NCBI GenBank assembly: GCA_948099385.1
Contig: CANUEZ040000047.1
Coordinates: forward strand, 28,476,501-28,540,500
DNA: 64,000 nucleotides
Source: Fasciola hepatica
Lineage: Eukaryota > Platyhelminthes > Trematoda > Plagiorchiida > Fasciolidae
Direction: 5' to 3'
Shown here: one piece after another, positions 23,330 through 33,407 of the stretch
Position numbering within the stretch: position 1 is the first letter of the stretch
Layout of the letters: each line of letters starts with the position of its first letter
Translations under genes and position numbers: made by a program
The notes under the pieces: model-generated
Told to the model about the DNA's origin: nothing
What the model saw: the letters and a program-made list of their open reading frames with translations, nothing else
Databases searched by the model: none

Positions 23330-24185
23330 CGCTAATCTAACGCTCGCGATCAGTGTTTGCGCGAGGATCAAGCTAGATTTAGCCCTGGTCGAGGTCGAGC
23401 TGATCACATCTTCAATCTTCGAAAACTTTAAGCACAGCCACTTCCTCAGTGAGTTTAGTATCTACGTTTTTCTTGATCTCAAAACGTCCTTTAATTCAGC
23501 GGACCACACAGATTTCCTTCTCCCCTAATACTCTTTTCTCCTCCATTATTTTCTTTTGCGGTTGCCGCTAGGAAATTGGAGCCAAAGCCACCGCACCCAG
23601 TACATAGTTATTGGTTGTCTGAACCGAACTGAACTGAACAGTCCTCTGGTGCTGCCTCTTGCTGAAAGGTGTGTCAGGGAAATTCGTTTCCATCATAAAG
23701 TCCATGTACACGGATGGCCGAAGCCGAGTTGAGGCTTACGGTGATTTTTCACCCCAGTTCATCACAAAAGGTGGTGTACATCAGGGTTGCCCTTTTCTTC
23801 TCTGGTTAATTTAGTAATGGATATGGTCTTGGAGACCGCACTTTTGTCAGGTGATAACAGTGGCATTGGACATTTCCCGGGTGGAAAAGTGTCAGACCTT
23901 GAATATGCGGACAACATTGCTCTCCCAAGTGAAGATCTAGGTAAGTTGCAAGCTTTTCTGGACAGTTTGAACAACTAAGTAGCTAAGCTAATTATGCGTT
24001 TGACACCTCCAAAGTGCAACTTGTTGTTGTAGGACTGGGTTAGTCCAACGCCAAACCTTTCAGTCTCCGGAGAGACAATAGACCAGGCAGATAAGTTCTG
24101 CTATCTGGAGAGCTGCATTTCACCGGGAGGTCAAATATCAGACGAGGTGTCTTTGTGTATACAGAAGGCTCGAAGATACACCTGT
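23330..24185 (+). mobile_element. RTE subfamily-2 LINE fragment, internally interrupted
   Basis: Reverse transcriptase relic on the plus strand. The first block (23350-23520) includes the FLDLK motif box and NSADHTDF. It is interrupted by about 115 bases (23525-23640) that are themselves an RTE subfamily-2 3' end with an ACTGAACTGAAC tail. Similarity resumes at 23650 with GKFVSIIKSMYTDGRSRVEA, GGVHQGC and LEYADNIALP (catalytic box changed from YADD to YADN), then PPKC and YLESC. In-frame stops are present. The last 255 bases are almost identical to 32036-32284 on the other strand. Confidence 0.8.
23525..23640 (+). mobile_element. short RTE subfamily-2 3'-end insertion inside an RTE copy
   Basis: It contains the conserved 3' end (GCGGTTGCCGCTAGGAAAT, AAGCCACCGCACCCAG) and ends in GAACCGAACTGAACTGAAC, the same tail found in reverse at 31333. 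It sits between two reverse transcriptase segments that are adjacent in the intact protein, so it is a 5'-truncated insertion. Confidence 0.75.
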
Positions 24186-24214
24186 AACCTTTAGGCATTC
24201 AAGCGCCTTGTGTA

Positions 24215-24325
24215 TGATAGCAGCGTTGGTCTAAATCAGCCGGTGGCCATTTGTATGGTTCATCGCCTCTTCTGGAAAACCTTGTCAGGTAAGTGGAACA
24301 CGACAAAAAGCTATGGCGTTATTGG
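24215..24325 (+). repeat. dispersed repeat family H, copy 4
   Basis: It shares CAGCCGGTGGCC, TTGTATGGTTCATCGCC, AAACCTTGTC, AAGTGGAACACGACAAAAAG and CTATGGCGTTATTGGG with the copy at 12020-12160. The left hairpin arm carries one substitution. Confidence 0.65.
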
Positions 24326-24469
24326 GTTAGCCAGATTATGATCACAGTATAGAAATCAGCGGCGACTGGCCTGCGTATAGACCCAAAGTACTGGAACACG
24401 GCACTCAGAAGAGAGTAATACCGACTGATGATATCTGACGGCATTTTCGTGCACCTAAGTTAAGCAAGT

Positions 24470-25690
24470 TTCTTTACAAAGGTGAATTTATTTTCGACTT
24501 TCCGGCAGCTTGAACTGGATGATGACTTCTGTTCGGTCGTTTCCGTTGTCTTTCGAACTGAAAGTATCCAGTGAAACTGTTCAGAAATGCCTCATCTAAG
24601 CCTCCAGACAACCTTAAAAAGGAATTTACGTTGCAGACGACATGTCGATCTATGGTAAGATATCGCAAGAGCTTGATTTACACTTGGAAGATTTCCGGAG
24701 GTGCTGCATCTAGAAAGGCATCCGACTAAGCAAAGATAAATTTGAATACCCGGTATCGTTGGTCACGTTCCACGGACATTAGTTGACAAACAAAAGACTG
24801 ATGTCTGATCCCGAAAAGGTCGGAATAATCGCATGTCCGCCCGTCCCCGAAGACCCAATGAGAATAGCACGCCTCAATGGCATGGTAAAATACTTGAAGA
24901 GACTTCTACCGTCCTACGGATTCACTGCAGCCTTAAGGGGAGCTCACTCACAGGGGGACACTAGCATTGTGGTACAGAACAAAAACGTGCTTTTGAAGAC
25001 ACAAACAAGATCGTTAGTGCAGTACCGGTATTGCCTATTAAAAACCGGAGCTTCCGTTGGTCGTTTGGTGACAACACTCAATCCAGTCTGGGGGCGGTAC
25101 TTCTACAAGGCGGAAGATCGACTGATTATCAAAGCCGCAGACTTTTTTCGAACGAGAGTAACTACGCTTTAGAGCGTCTTATTATCTATAAATATGACAG
25201 AAAGAAGGTAGCTGAAAATGATTAAAAGCCACTCATAACCACCGCTATCTGAGTCTGCAAAGGATGTTATTCCCACTCCAGCGGTACGACTATGAGCTGG
25301 TCTATCTTCCCGGAACTCAAATGGTTGTCGCAGATACATTATCTTGGGCGTGCGCCACGAGGGAAAATAGTGCGTCGTTGGAGTTCGAACCTGTTTCGAT
25401 GGTCGTCTGGAGTGAAAGCGACAACGAAACTTTGTCGAAATACGAAGAGCGACTGCCGGTGACAACGTCTCCGAACAACTCACACAGTTCGTTTCCAACG
25501 GGTGGCCTCGGACAAAAGATTTGCGAACACGACTAGCTTTACCGTTCAGACTGCCTGAAATACTCTTCATCGATAACGGGCTGATATTCGGAGGACATCG
25601 ACTGTTTATTCCGGAGCAACTCAAAGGTGAACTGATGAAGGAACTTCATTTGTCGCAGAACGGTGTAAACAGTACGATACGAAGCCTGCC
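24470..25690 (+). mobile_element. Gypsy LTR retrotransposon, RT/RNase H/integrase N-part
   Basis: Pol relic of a Ty3/Gypsy element. Reverse transcriptase spans about 24500-24900: GIYVADDMSIYG at 24627-24662 is the VADD-type catalytic box, followed by KGIRLSKDKFEY and SDPEKVG and ARLNGMVKYLKRLLPS. RNase H remains are at 25264-25370 (LQRYDYELVYLPGTQMVVAD). The integrase zinc-finger region is at 25555-25680 (GHRLFIPEQLKGELMKELHL). Frameshifts separate the parts. The element stops abruptly at about 25685, where an RTE begins, and resumes after 29010. LTRs were not identified. Confidence 0.85.
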
Positions 25691-28600
25691 CCATCTATCC
25701 ACCCATAATGCTCCCATTGATAACACGGTCGATACTCGCAACGATTCACTGTCAAATAGTATCGGGAATAATCCTCTGACTGGTAACTCACATTTTCTCA
25801 AGCCCCGTCAGCCTCTAAATCTCGGCTCCTTCAACGTGCGTACACTCAAGCAGGCCGGTCAGCAGGCGTGCCTAGCCCTCACAATGAACTCTCTGAAGAT
25901 TGATGTTTGCTGCTTAAGCGAAACGCGTATCCAGGATTCGAGCAGTGTAATTCAGCTAACTGCTCCTGGTATCTCATCGGGGTATATTCTGCGCACCTCA
26001 GGAGACGAAGCAGCTAGAGCTGTGGGTCAACGTGCTGTAGGAATAGTCTTGACTGACAAGGCTGAGGCTGCCCTATTAGACTGGATCCCTGTTAACAGTC
26101 GTTTATGTGCTGTGAGACTCCAAGGGTCAGTCGGCGTTCGAAAGGATAGTTGTGTTAAACGCAATTTGTTCGTGATCTCGGCGTACGCCCCAACGGACTG
26201 CAGCTCAGACTTGCAGAAAGATGAGTTCTATGATGCCCTCGCCACTCTCGTTCGCAGCAGTAAAGGTTCCGACATTGTAGTGCTAGCTGGTGACTTCAAT
26301 GCACAAGTTGGCAAACTCGGTGTGTCAGAAGCCTGTTTAGGTGGGCGTTGTGCTTTACCCGTTGAGCGCACAGATAACGGGGATAGGCTTCGCCAATTTT
26401 GTGCAGACAATCGATTGTTCTTGTCTAGCACAAATTTCCGACACAGCTCGCGTCGCACAGCGACATGGCGCTCTAACTCTACAGGTACTTTGAGTCAAAT
26501 TGACCATATCGCCGTAAGCTACCTATGGCGCAGTTCTGTTCAGAACTGTAGATCTTACTGGTCCACGTACGTAGAGTCGGACCATGCCTTAGTTTTAATG
26601 CGATTATCTCTCCAGCTCCATGGCCATCGTCGCAAACCGCAAACCGGATTAGCCGTGCAACGTTTGTGTGATCCAGACGTTTGCACCCGTTATGAGCAGA
26701 AGTTAGCACATGAGCTAGGATCCACGAAGAACAGTAATGTAGATGAGCATTGGGCTCAAATCAAACAGGCGATGCACGTTGCAGCAGGTTTTGCCTGTGG
26801 TCCTGGATCCGTTGTCCATCAAAGACACTGGATCTCGCAAGAGTCGCTGAGTATAATGGAGCAAAAGCGTCAGCTTTCGAACCGTAAGGAGATGAATAAG
26901 ATGCGGAGAAAGCTGCAAAGACAAGTTACGCGAAGCCTTAAGAAGGATCGCGAAAATTGGTGGGTCAATGTAGCCGAAGAAATGGAAGTGGCAGCTGCTT
27001 CAGGTAACAGTCAAAGACTGTTCAAACTTATTCGTGACACCAGTGGACGGCGAACTCAGGTCAGTGAAGCGATTTGCAATAGGAATGGAGAACCCATCCA
27101 TAACAAACAGCAAAGGCTTGACCAATGGGCCGAATACTTCAAGGAACAGTTTAGCTGGCCGCACGCTAGTGTAGTTACTCCCGTGTCAACAACTGTGACT
27201 CCTTGGGTGGTATCACTTGAGCCCCCATCAGAAGTAGAAGTAGAGTCATGTATTCGATTACTAAGGCGGGAGAAAGCGGCAGGTCCCGACGAACTTCCCC
27301 CAGTTCTTTTCAAACTGGGTGGTGAGGCGTTGATAAAATCACTAACCGCCTTGCTCCGTGACATTTGGAAGGAGGAGCGTATTCCGTTAATATGGAGCGA
27401 GTCATTGATTGTTCCCATCTTCAAGAAGGGAATACGCAATGACTGCAGTAATCATCGTGGGATTAGCTTAATCCCGATAGTCACCAAAGTATTAACTTCG
27501 ATTTTGCTGCACCGTCTTACACAGGCTCGCGAGAGGAATGTCCGCGAACAGCAGGCTGGATTCCGCCCAGGTCGAGGATGCATCGACCAGATTTTTACTC
27601 TTCGCCGACTACTTGAAACGCGTCACACGCACCGCCGACCAACAATAATGCTTTTCTTAGACCTGAAAGGCGCCTTCGATTCAGTTGATCGAACATCGCT
27701 TTTCAGTACTCTTCATCGAAAAGGTATGCCCCAGAAGTTCGTGAACCTAATGAGATCATTGTATTCTCATACTTCTGGCCGCGTTAGAGTCTACGGTGAA
27801 CTATCCGGTGGGTTCGAAACGACCAGTGGTGTTCGACAGGGATGCCCTTTGTCTCCATTCCTTTTTAACTTCGTCATGGACGAAATAATGGAGAGTGCGC
27901 TGCAAAATCTTCAGGATGTAGGCGTCGAACTAGGAGATAGTGAAAAGCTATGTGACTTAGATTACGCAGACGACGTTGTCTGCTTGTTCGAATCCACGGA
28001 ACATGCTCAGCGTGCACTAGATAATCTCGCAAGAGCTGTAGCTCCATTCGGCATGCGCTTTGCAACTTCAAAGTGCAAGGTGATGTTACAAGACTGGACG
28101 TCAACGATTCCGAGCTTGGTGCTCGATGGGGAGGTGCTGTCAGTTGTCGACCACTTCACCTACCTCGGTAGCTGCGTAACGACGGATGGGAGCACAGTAG
28201 TAGAGGTGAGTACGCGGATATCCAAAGCTCGAGCGGCGTACGCTGGACTGAAGCACTTGTGGCGCCGATCCGATATTTCACTGAAGTTGAAAGGTCGTGT
28301 ATACTGTGCCACTGTGCGTTCAGTTTTGTTGTACGGTTTCGAAACTTGGAGTCTGCGTGCTGAAGATATTCGTCGTCTTGAGGTTTTCGACCATCGATGT
28401 TTACGTAGTATCGCTAGGATTGGGTGGAATAGCCGAGTAAGCAACGATGAGGTAAGAAAGCGAGTATTGGGTACTAATTCATAGGACGTTTTGTCACAGC
28501 GTATCCAACTTAGTAGACTTCGTTGGTTGGGACACGTGTTACGTATGGCAAACACACGTCTACCGTACCGTGTCCTATTCTCCGCCCCTCTTAGGGAGTG

Positions 28601-28769
28601 GAAGAGACCACGTGGAGGTCAACAGATGACGTGGCAACGAGGAATGAGAAAATGTACAGCAGACTTAGGAAAAGTAGGTGCTTCACGTCTCCGTGGTTGG
28701 GGTCCAAAAGATCTGTCTACCAGTTGGCTGGAGACACTGAAGGATATGGCTGCGAACCGCGAACAGTGA
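25521..28769 (+). CDS. nearly intact RTE polyprotein, fused to Gypsy integrase codons
   Basis: One open frame of 987 codons (25521-28484) ends in TAG and continues in the same frame for 94 more codons to 28769, so a single nonsense codon (28482-28484) is the only visible break. About the first 55 codons are not RTE but the Gypsy integrase zinc-finger region, read in frame. The apurinic-type endonuclease spans about residues 100-360 with its catalytic signature kept: FNVRTLK, SETRIQ, ISAYAPT, GDFNAQVG and ESDHALV. Reverse transcriptase covers about 590-860, with FLDLKGAFDSVD, GVRQGCPLSPFLFNF and LDYADDVV all intact. The C-terminus has HLWRRSDISLKLKGRVY, LRWLGHVLRM and TWQRG. It belongs to the RTE clade (SR2-like). 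Confidence 0.9.
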
Positions 28770-29010
28770 AGATCGTGTTGTCACTTTCTATCGAATCAGA
28801 ATGTTTGATCGGTGTACGTTTGTACAGTTAGACTGTGTATTCCGTGTGTTGGCTACTATGGCATTCTTTTCTTTTCCCACCCATGTAGGTCCACTCCCTC
28901 TCCATCTTGTATATTCATACTTTTTAATTCAACGTGCAACATGGTGAGAAAGGCAGTGGTCAGTGGGGCTTGCCCTACTGTTTAACGCTGTACGATGATG
29001 ATGATGATGA
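25685..29010 (+). mobile_element. RTE-clade LINE inserted in Gypsy
   Basis: This is a full-length or nearly full-length non-LTR element. Its left limit is where Gypsy integrase similarity stops (NSTIRS at about 25685). Its right limit is the simple 3' repeat GATGATGATGATGATGA at 28994-29010, which marks RTE 3' ends and is shared with the copy ending at 9383. Gypsy integrase resumes directly after it. The 3' untranslated region (28770-28993) matches the minus-strand copy at 9400-9640, showing they are one family. Confidence 0.9.
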
Positions 29011-29805
29011 CTGGTGTGAGCATTCAGCTTGAAGGCTGTGTAGCAATGTGAACAACGTCGAACTCACGACAAGTGGCGAAAGGGGGAAACAATGTCGCTT
29101 CGAGAACTACCCATCCGACCCTGGCAATTTTGGCCACAGACATTTTCCAGCATGAAAGGAAACGCCTTCTGGTCTAGGGTGATTATTACAGTGATTTCTC
29201 CGAAACTGGTCTACTACATGCCACGAGCACATCGAACATGACCAACTGATTGCACGCTCATTTCCCTCGGTACGATATCCGAGAGACACTGTTTTCTGAC
29301 AATGGGTCCAGCTCACAAATGTAGAATTCCAGCGGCTCAGCGAGAGGTGGAAGTTCAAATATGGGACCATTAGTCCATACCATAGTCAAACCAATGGTAA
29401 GGCCGAGTCAGCAGTGAAGGTAGCGAAAAGAATGTTAAATTTAGCAGACGAATCGGGAACTGTCCCCTATTTGATACCTTTGGAACAAAGAAACAACTAG
29501 AGCGTCATTGTGGAATATAGCCCTATGCATTGACTATTAGGAAGGAGAACACGGGCGTTGCTCCCGATGGAGGATGATCCTTTTTGGCCCAAAGCTCAAC
29601 ATTCCAGTGAAATACAATGCCATTTGCAAAACAGAAGAGGTACGAATAAATTTCATTACGAACGTGGAACACGACCTATCAGAACTGAAAGGGGAGAAAA
29701 TATTGATTCCGGATGTCCCAGAAAGGCCTCCGCAATGAAGATAAGGGACAGTCCTAAGATAATTGGGCAGTCGGTAGTAAGGGGTCGAGGTGGATAAAGC
29801 AATGA
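29011..29805 (+). mobile_element. Gypsy integrase remainder after the RTE insertion
   Basis: The second half of the split Gypsy element. In shifting frames it gives LAILATDIFQ and DYYSDFSETG (first catalytic Asp region), ETLFSDNGS (second catalytic Asp), YHSQTNGKAESAVKVAKRML (with the catalytic Glu), and GRRTRALLP with YERGTRP in the C-terminal part. At least three frameshifts or stops are needed to join these, so it is dead. No LTR was recognised after 29805. Confidence 0.85.
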
Positions 29806-30304
29806 AACGAATAAATAAAAGAGGCATTCAAAAAAAATCCAAAAGAACCCAAGAGAACGAGGAGCAACCATCTTTATATTTTGAATTATTTATGTAACCG
29901 ATTTTTTTTTGTGAACCTGCAACAACAAATGGTCAACAAACCGAAATAATCTGATGTGCTTGATCCGCTAGTGACAGTGCTAAAATCCGATACAATGGAG
30001 AAAAACGGATCAGTAATTCGGCAGAGGTGAAGTAAATCTTCATGCCCTTACCCGGAAAGACCACTGATGCACCACAGGGTTTGTCAAAATTTCCTTATGA
30101 AAACAAAGCAAACGATCCAAAATGAACGACAAGACCACGTGGACAAACGGTATCAGCCAAAAAACAAGGCCAAACACGACTCAAAACTACTACGCCATTA
30201 CGTGTATAACTCCACTCTAATATCACAAGTCAACATGGAAAAGGTTCCTATGGTTGCATATACTATGACAATATTCCGACACGGACGAAATCAGTGGTGC
30301 TCAC

Positions 30305-30667
30305 CAGCATTGCGTCCCGCGCATCTGTATGCCCTTTGGACTCCGCGATATCTAAGGGGGTCATTTCAAACTTGTTTTGCAGGTGCGCATTTGCCCCGAA
30401 TCGCATCAACATCTGGACCACGTGAGCATGACCTCGTTCTGCGGCCCAATGAAGGGCAGTCATTCGTAGCATGTCCTTGGCACTAATATCTGCCCCGTTG
30501 CGTAGTAACAGTTCAACAATATCTGCGTGACCTTCCTGTGCGGCCAGATGCAGTGGAGTTCGGTCCACTTTAGTTCGGGCATCTCGACTGATACCTGCTC
30601 GAAGCAAGGCTTCGCAGGAACTCAGATGGCCGTTCATCGCAGCGAAATGTAGAGGGGATATTCCAAG
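30305..30667 (-). CDS. GABPB homologue, exon 2 (ankyrin repeats)
   Basis: This exon carries the ankyrin repeats that in GABP beta bind the ETS-domain subunit GABP alpha. Its 121 codons begin [20 protein letters not shown] and contain [40 protein letters not shown] and [12 protein letters not shown]. The KVDRTPLH and [13 protein letters not shown] blocks are hallmarks of GABPB1/GABPB2. The acceptor TTTCAAACAG lies above 30667 and the donor GTGAGC below 30305, with phase zero at both ends. The junction to exon 1 (Trp|Leu) is the same as in the vertebrate protein sequence. There are no frame breaks. This is the best-supported host coding sequence in the window. Confidence 0.93.
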
Positions 30668-32813
30668 CTGTTTGAAACGATTGTGCATTGTCGGAAACAA
30701 GGGATTATTCGCATACAGGGTAAAGTGGCTAAGGAAATACAGTCGAAACAGCGTGATTACTAGAAACAAGACTATGCGGTTACGAAATGTATGACCAACA
30801 CGAGATACAAATATTATCGCATTCTTTGAACGTTTCTGCGTACGATTTTTGGCGTCAGGGACGCGCAGAGGTCAACCTCGGGATTTTACACCTTTAAATA
30901 AACTACTGATCAAGACGACTCAAAGGATCACCACTTTCGTTCAAAGTTAATGAGTACTTCTGAACGATCACAGCTCACTGGAATAGTTCAAAGTCCATGA
31001 CTACATCTTTTGATTGTCACATATTCACTCTAACCGAGAACCGCTTTATAGGTTGAACAACACAAACATTCCTCCCAGAAAGACACTGACTAACTGAGCA
31101 TCTGTTTAAGGTACACGGTTAATTTGGTGATTGCCGGCATTTCGTTTTTGCTTAGAACTTTACCACGTTTGACGCAGCAGTGACTTTTACCAAAAATTTT
31201 GGGGTTATGACTGCTGATTATCTGATAATGTAATGGGTCCTCGCGGATACGGGAGCACCCCTTGCACAGTAATCAGGTACGACTATTGAATAAGATCCAA
31301 GAGACAGACTGAATGAGATAATAAAAGCCCTACAGTTCAGTTCAGTTCAGACAACCATAAACCATGCACTGGGTGCGATGGTTTTGATTGCTATCTCCTA
31401 GCGGCAATCTCAAAAGGAAATAATGAAGGAGAGAAGAGTATGGAACGAGTAAGAGGAGAACTAGATTAGTGGAATTAAGTTGATGAAGAAAGCTTGTGAA
31501 TACAAGAGCGCCACTGATCACGGCATCTAGCCATATCCCCCAACGTGTCTAACCATTGAGTGGGAGGGTCTCTCGGACCCTACCCACGAAATCTAACACG
31601 CCCTACATGGCCAAGTCCACTAGTAAGGCTTTTTATACCCTTTCTCTAAGTCATGGACTGATCACCCTTACTCATCTTCTAACTGCTACCCGCCTCAGAA
31701 AACACCGCTTGCCGAGGAATCCTGTCGGAGGACATGGGCAACACATATCCCAACCATCTTAGCCTGGTGACCTTTATTGTTCCATCTAATGATTTGGTTC
31801 GTGAACCTAAGACTCTCCGCCGAAATGAAGCATTGCTGATACGATCTTCCCACCAGATTCAAGCAGTGCTACGAAGACGTCGGCGTTCAAATACTGACAA
31901 TCTCTGTATGTCGTCCACCCACAATGGCCAGGTTTCTGAACCATACAAGAACACTGGCCCGACTGCTGCAGCGTACATTAGACCCTTGATAGATAAACGG
32001 ATGCCACGTCGACGCCACGGATGGCAAAAGTCAAACGAGCCTTCTGTATACACAAAGACACCTCGTCTGATATTTGACCTCCGGGTGAAATGCAGCTCTC
32101 CAGATAGCAGAACTTATCTGCCTGGTCTATTGTCTCTCCGGAGACTGAAAGGTTTGGCGTTGGACTAACCCAGTCCTACAACAACATGTTGCACTTTGGA
32201 GGTGTCAAACGCATAATTAGCTTAGCTACTTAGTTGTTCAAACTGTCCAGAAAAGCTTGCAACTTACCTAGATCTTCACTTGGAAGAACTGTCATCCGCA
32301 TTTTTCATCACAAGCTTGCGCATGAATACAATGGAAGCTTAATCTACGCGACCACGACCATACACGGGGTCACTCGCCTACTTAAAAGAAGCAGCAGCCG
32401 ATGGGTCTACCTTTGGCGTACCATCTATCTCGGACAGTGGTCAGTCTATGGAAGGCACTGTGAGCCGAAGTGGCAAGAGAGCTCAACGGCCAAGTGTTCA
32501 AGCGACTATCGCACGTCTTCCTGAACAGGCTGTGACCGGTAACTTACGCATGAGCTGAGGTAGCGAGACTTAAACGGGAGAGATACCACCTGGAATGAGA
32601 ACGTGAACTTACAAACTGAAATCGTAACAGACAACTATCAGCGGTGTATATAAAACGACAGAATACTAAGAAGGAAAATGAGATATTATCCATATATTGT
32701 CAGTAAATAGTAACTAATGCTTATTGAATTATGATTACGGTTTGGTGATCACGTTAACCTTGAGTACAAAAAGCATAAAAATAACACTGAAAACAGATTA
32801 CATACACACACAC
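30668..32813. other. GABPB homologue intron 1
   Basis: This intron is about 2.1 kb. It contains the minus-strand RTE subfamily-2 copy (31333-32284). Otherwise nothing recognised was seen in 30668-31330 and 32290-32813, except a CA-rich start next to the exon 1 donor. Confidence 0.6.
31333..32284 (-). mobile_element. RTE subfamily-2 LINE, 5'-truncated 3' half
   Basis: Read on the minus strand it starts within the reverse transcriptase and runs to the 3' tail, seen on the plus strand as TTCAGTTCAGTTCAG at 31335-31350. The C-terminal block is clear at 32053-31859 (AVGPVFLYGSETWPL, DIQRLSVFERRRLRS). The first 250 bases are 99% identical to the plus-strand copy ending at 24185. Premature stops are present. 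It lies in intron 1 of the GABPB homologue, in the same orientation as the gene. Confidence 0.85.
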
Positions 32814-32987
32814 CCAGTCTGTGGTGAAGGGGGCCCCATTATTCATAAGACTTTTGACTTCCTCCACATCCCCATTTTTAGCTGCGTCCAGCAGCCGCTT
32901 ACCAAGATCGACCAGCGAAAATGCATGGGAAACGTGCGAGAACAATCTTGGATCGTTGTGTGGTATGGGTATTATGTACTGGTTCAT
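32814..32987 (-). CDS. GABPB homologue, exon 1 (N-terminus)
   Basis: This is the first coding exon of a GA-binding-protein beta (NRF-2 beta) homologue. GABP beta is the ankyrin-repeat partner of the ETS factor GABP alpha and acts in the nucleus as a transcription activator, notably of mitochondrial and ribosomal genes. The residues [20 protein letters not shown] and NGAPFTTDW match the vertebrate N-terminus almost position by position. The donor GTGTGT follows the Trp codon in phase zero, joining exon 2 in frame. The start is placed at the in-frame ATG at 32987, which adds about 23 residues before the conserved part. A further 5' exon is possible. All seven exons add up to 1737 bases, 578 residues, longer than vertebrate GABPB1 (roughly 350-400). 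Confidence 0.85.
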
Positions 32988-33407
32988 TTCATTTGTGTCA
33001 CAGAGTTCTATACATTGGGTCAAGTCCTGTTCACAGAAAAAACGAGACACCGGAGAGTAATACGCACAACCGCTCGGACCTTCGAGCCGCACCAGTAACC
33101 TTGAAAATCAAGCTCATTTCAGTTCAGTTGTCTTGAAGTCTTGAAGTACTACACGGGTTCGAGGCTTTAAGCCCAATTGTCCCGGTTCTTTAGGAAATCT
33201 TTGATCTTCTGTCGGATTCACCGAGCTGAAACGAGAGTAAAAAGAAGCGGGGGGGGGGGGGCGGAGGTGGCAGCGAAAACAAGATACATATAACCTCATT
33301 CAGTGTCACACTGTGGACAGTGCCTTAAGCTGAGTGGGGGTGCGGCATTCATGAACATATATGCGATAAAAGACAACTATTTTGTTTGTTTTTTTTGACA
33401 AAGGGAA
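32988..33407. other. upstream of the GABPB homologue, with a G13 run
   Basis: This is presumably the 5' flank or untranslated region of the minus-strand gene. It includes a run of 13 G (33249-33261) and a short TTCAGTTCAG motif near 33117. No TATA box or other promoter element is claimed. Confidence 0.4.

Larger units (their letters stand above)
22191..30304. other. GABPB homologue intron 2 (8.1 kb, transposon-filled)
   Basis: This is the longest intron. It contains family H copy 3 (22480-22600, minus), an RTE subfamily-2 copy (23330-24185), family H copy 4 (24215-24325), and a Gypsy element (24470-29800) split by an RTE insertion. The transposons except H copy 3 run on the plus strand, antisense to the gene. 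The stretches 22600-23330 and 29810-30304 hold nothing recognised. Confidence 0.75.

Noticed and set aside
33249..33261. G13 run as a promoter or quadruplex element
   Set aside because: A single homopolymer run does not form the four G-tracts of a quadruplex motif, and it may be length-variable or an assembly artefact.
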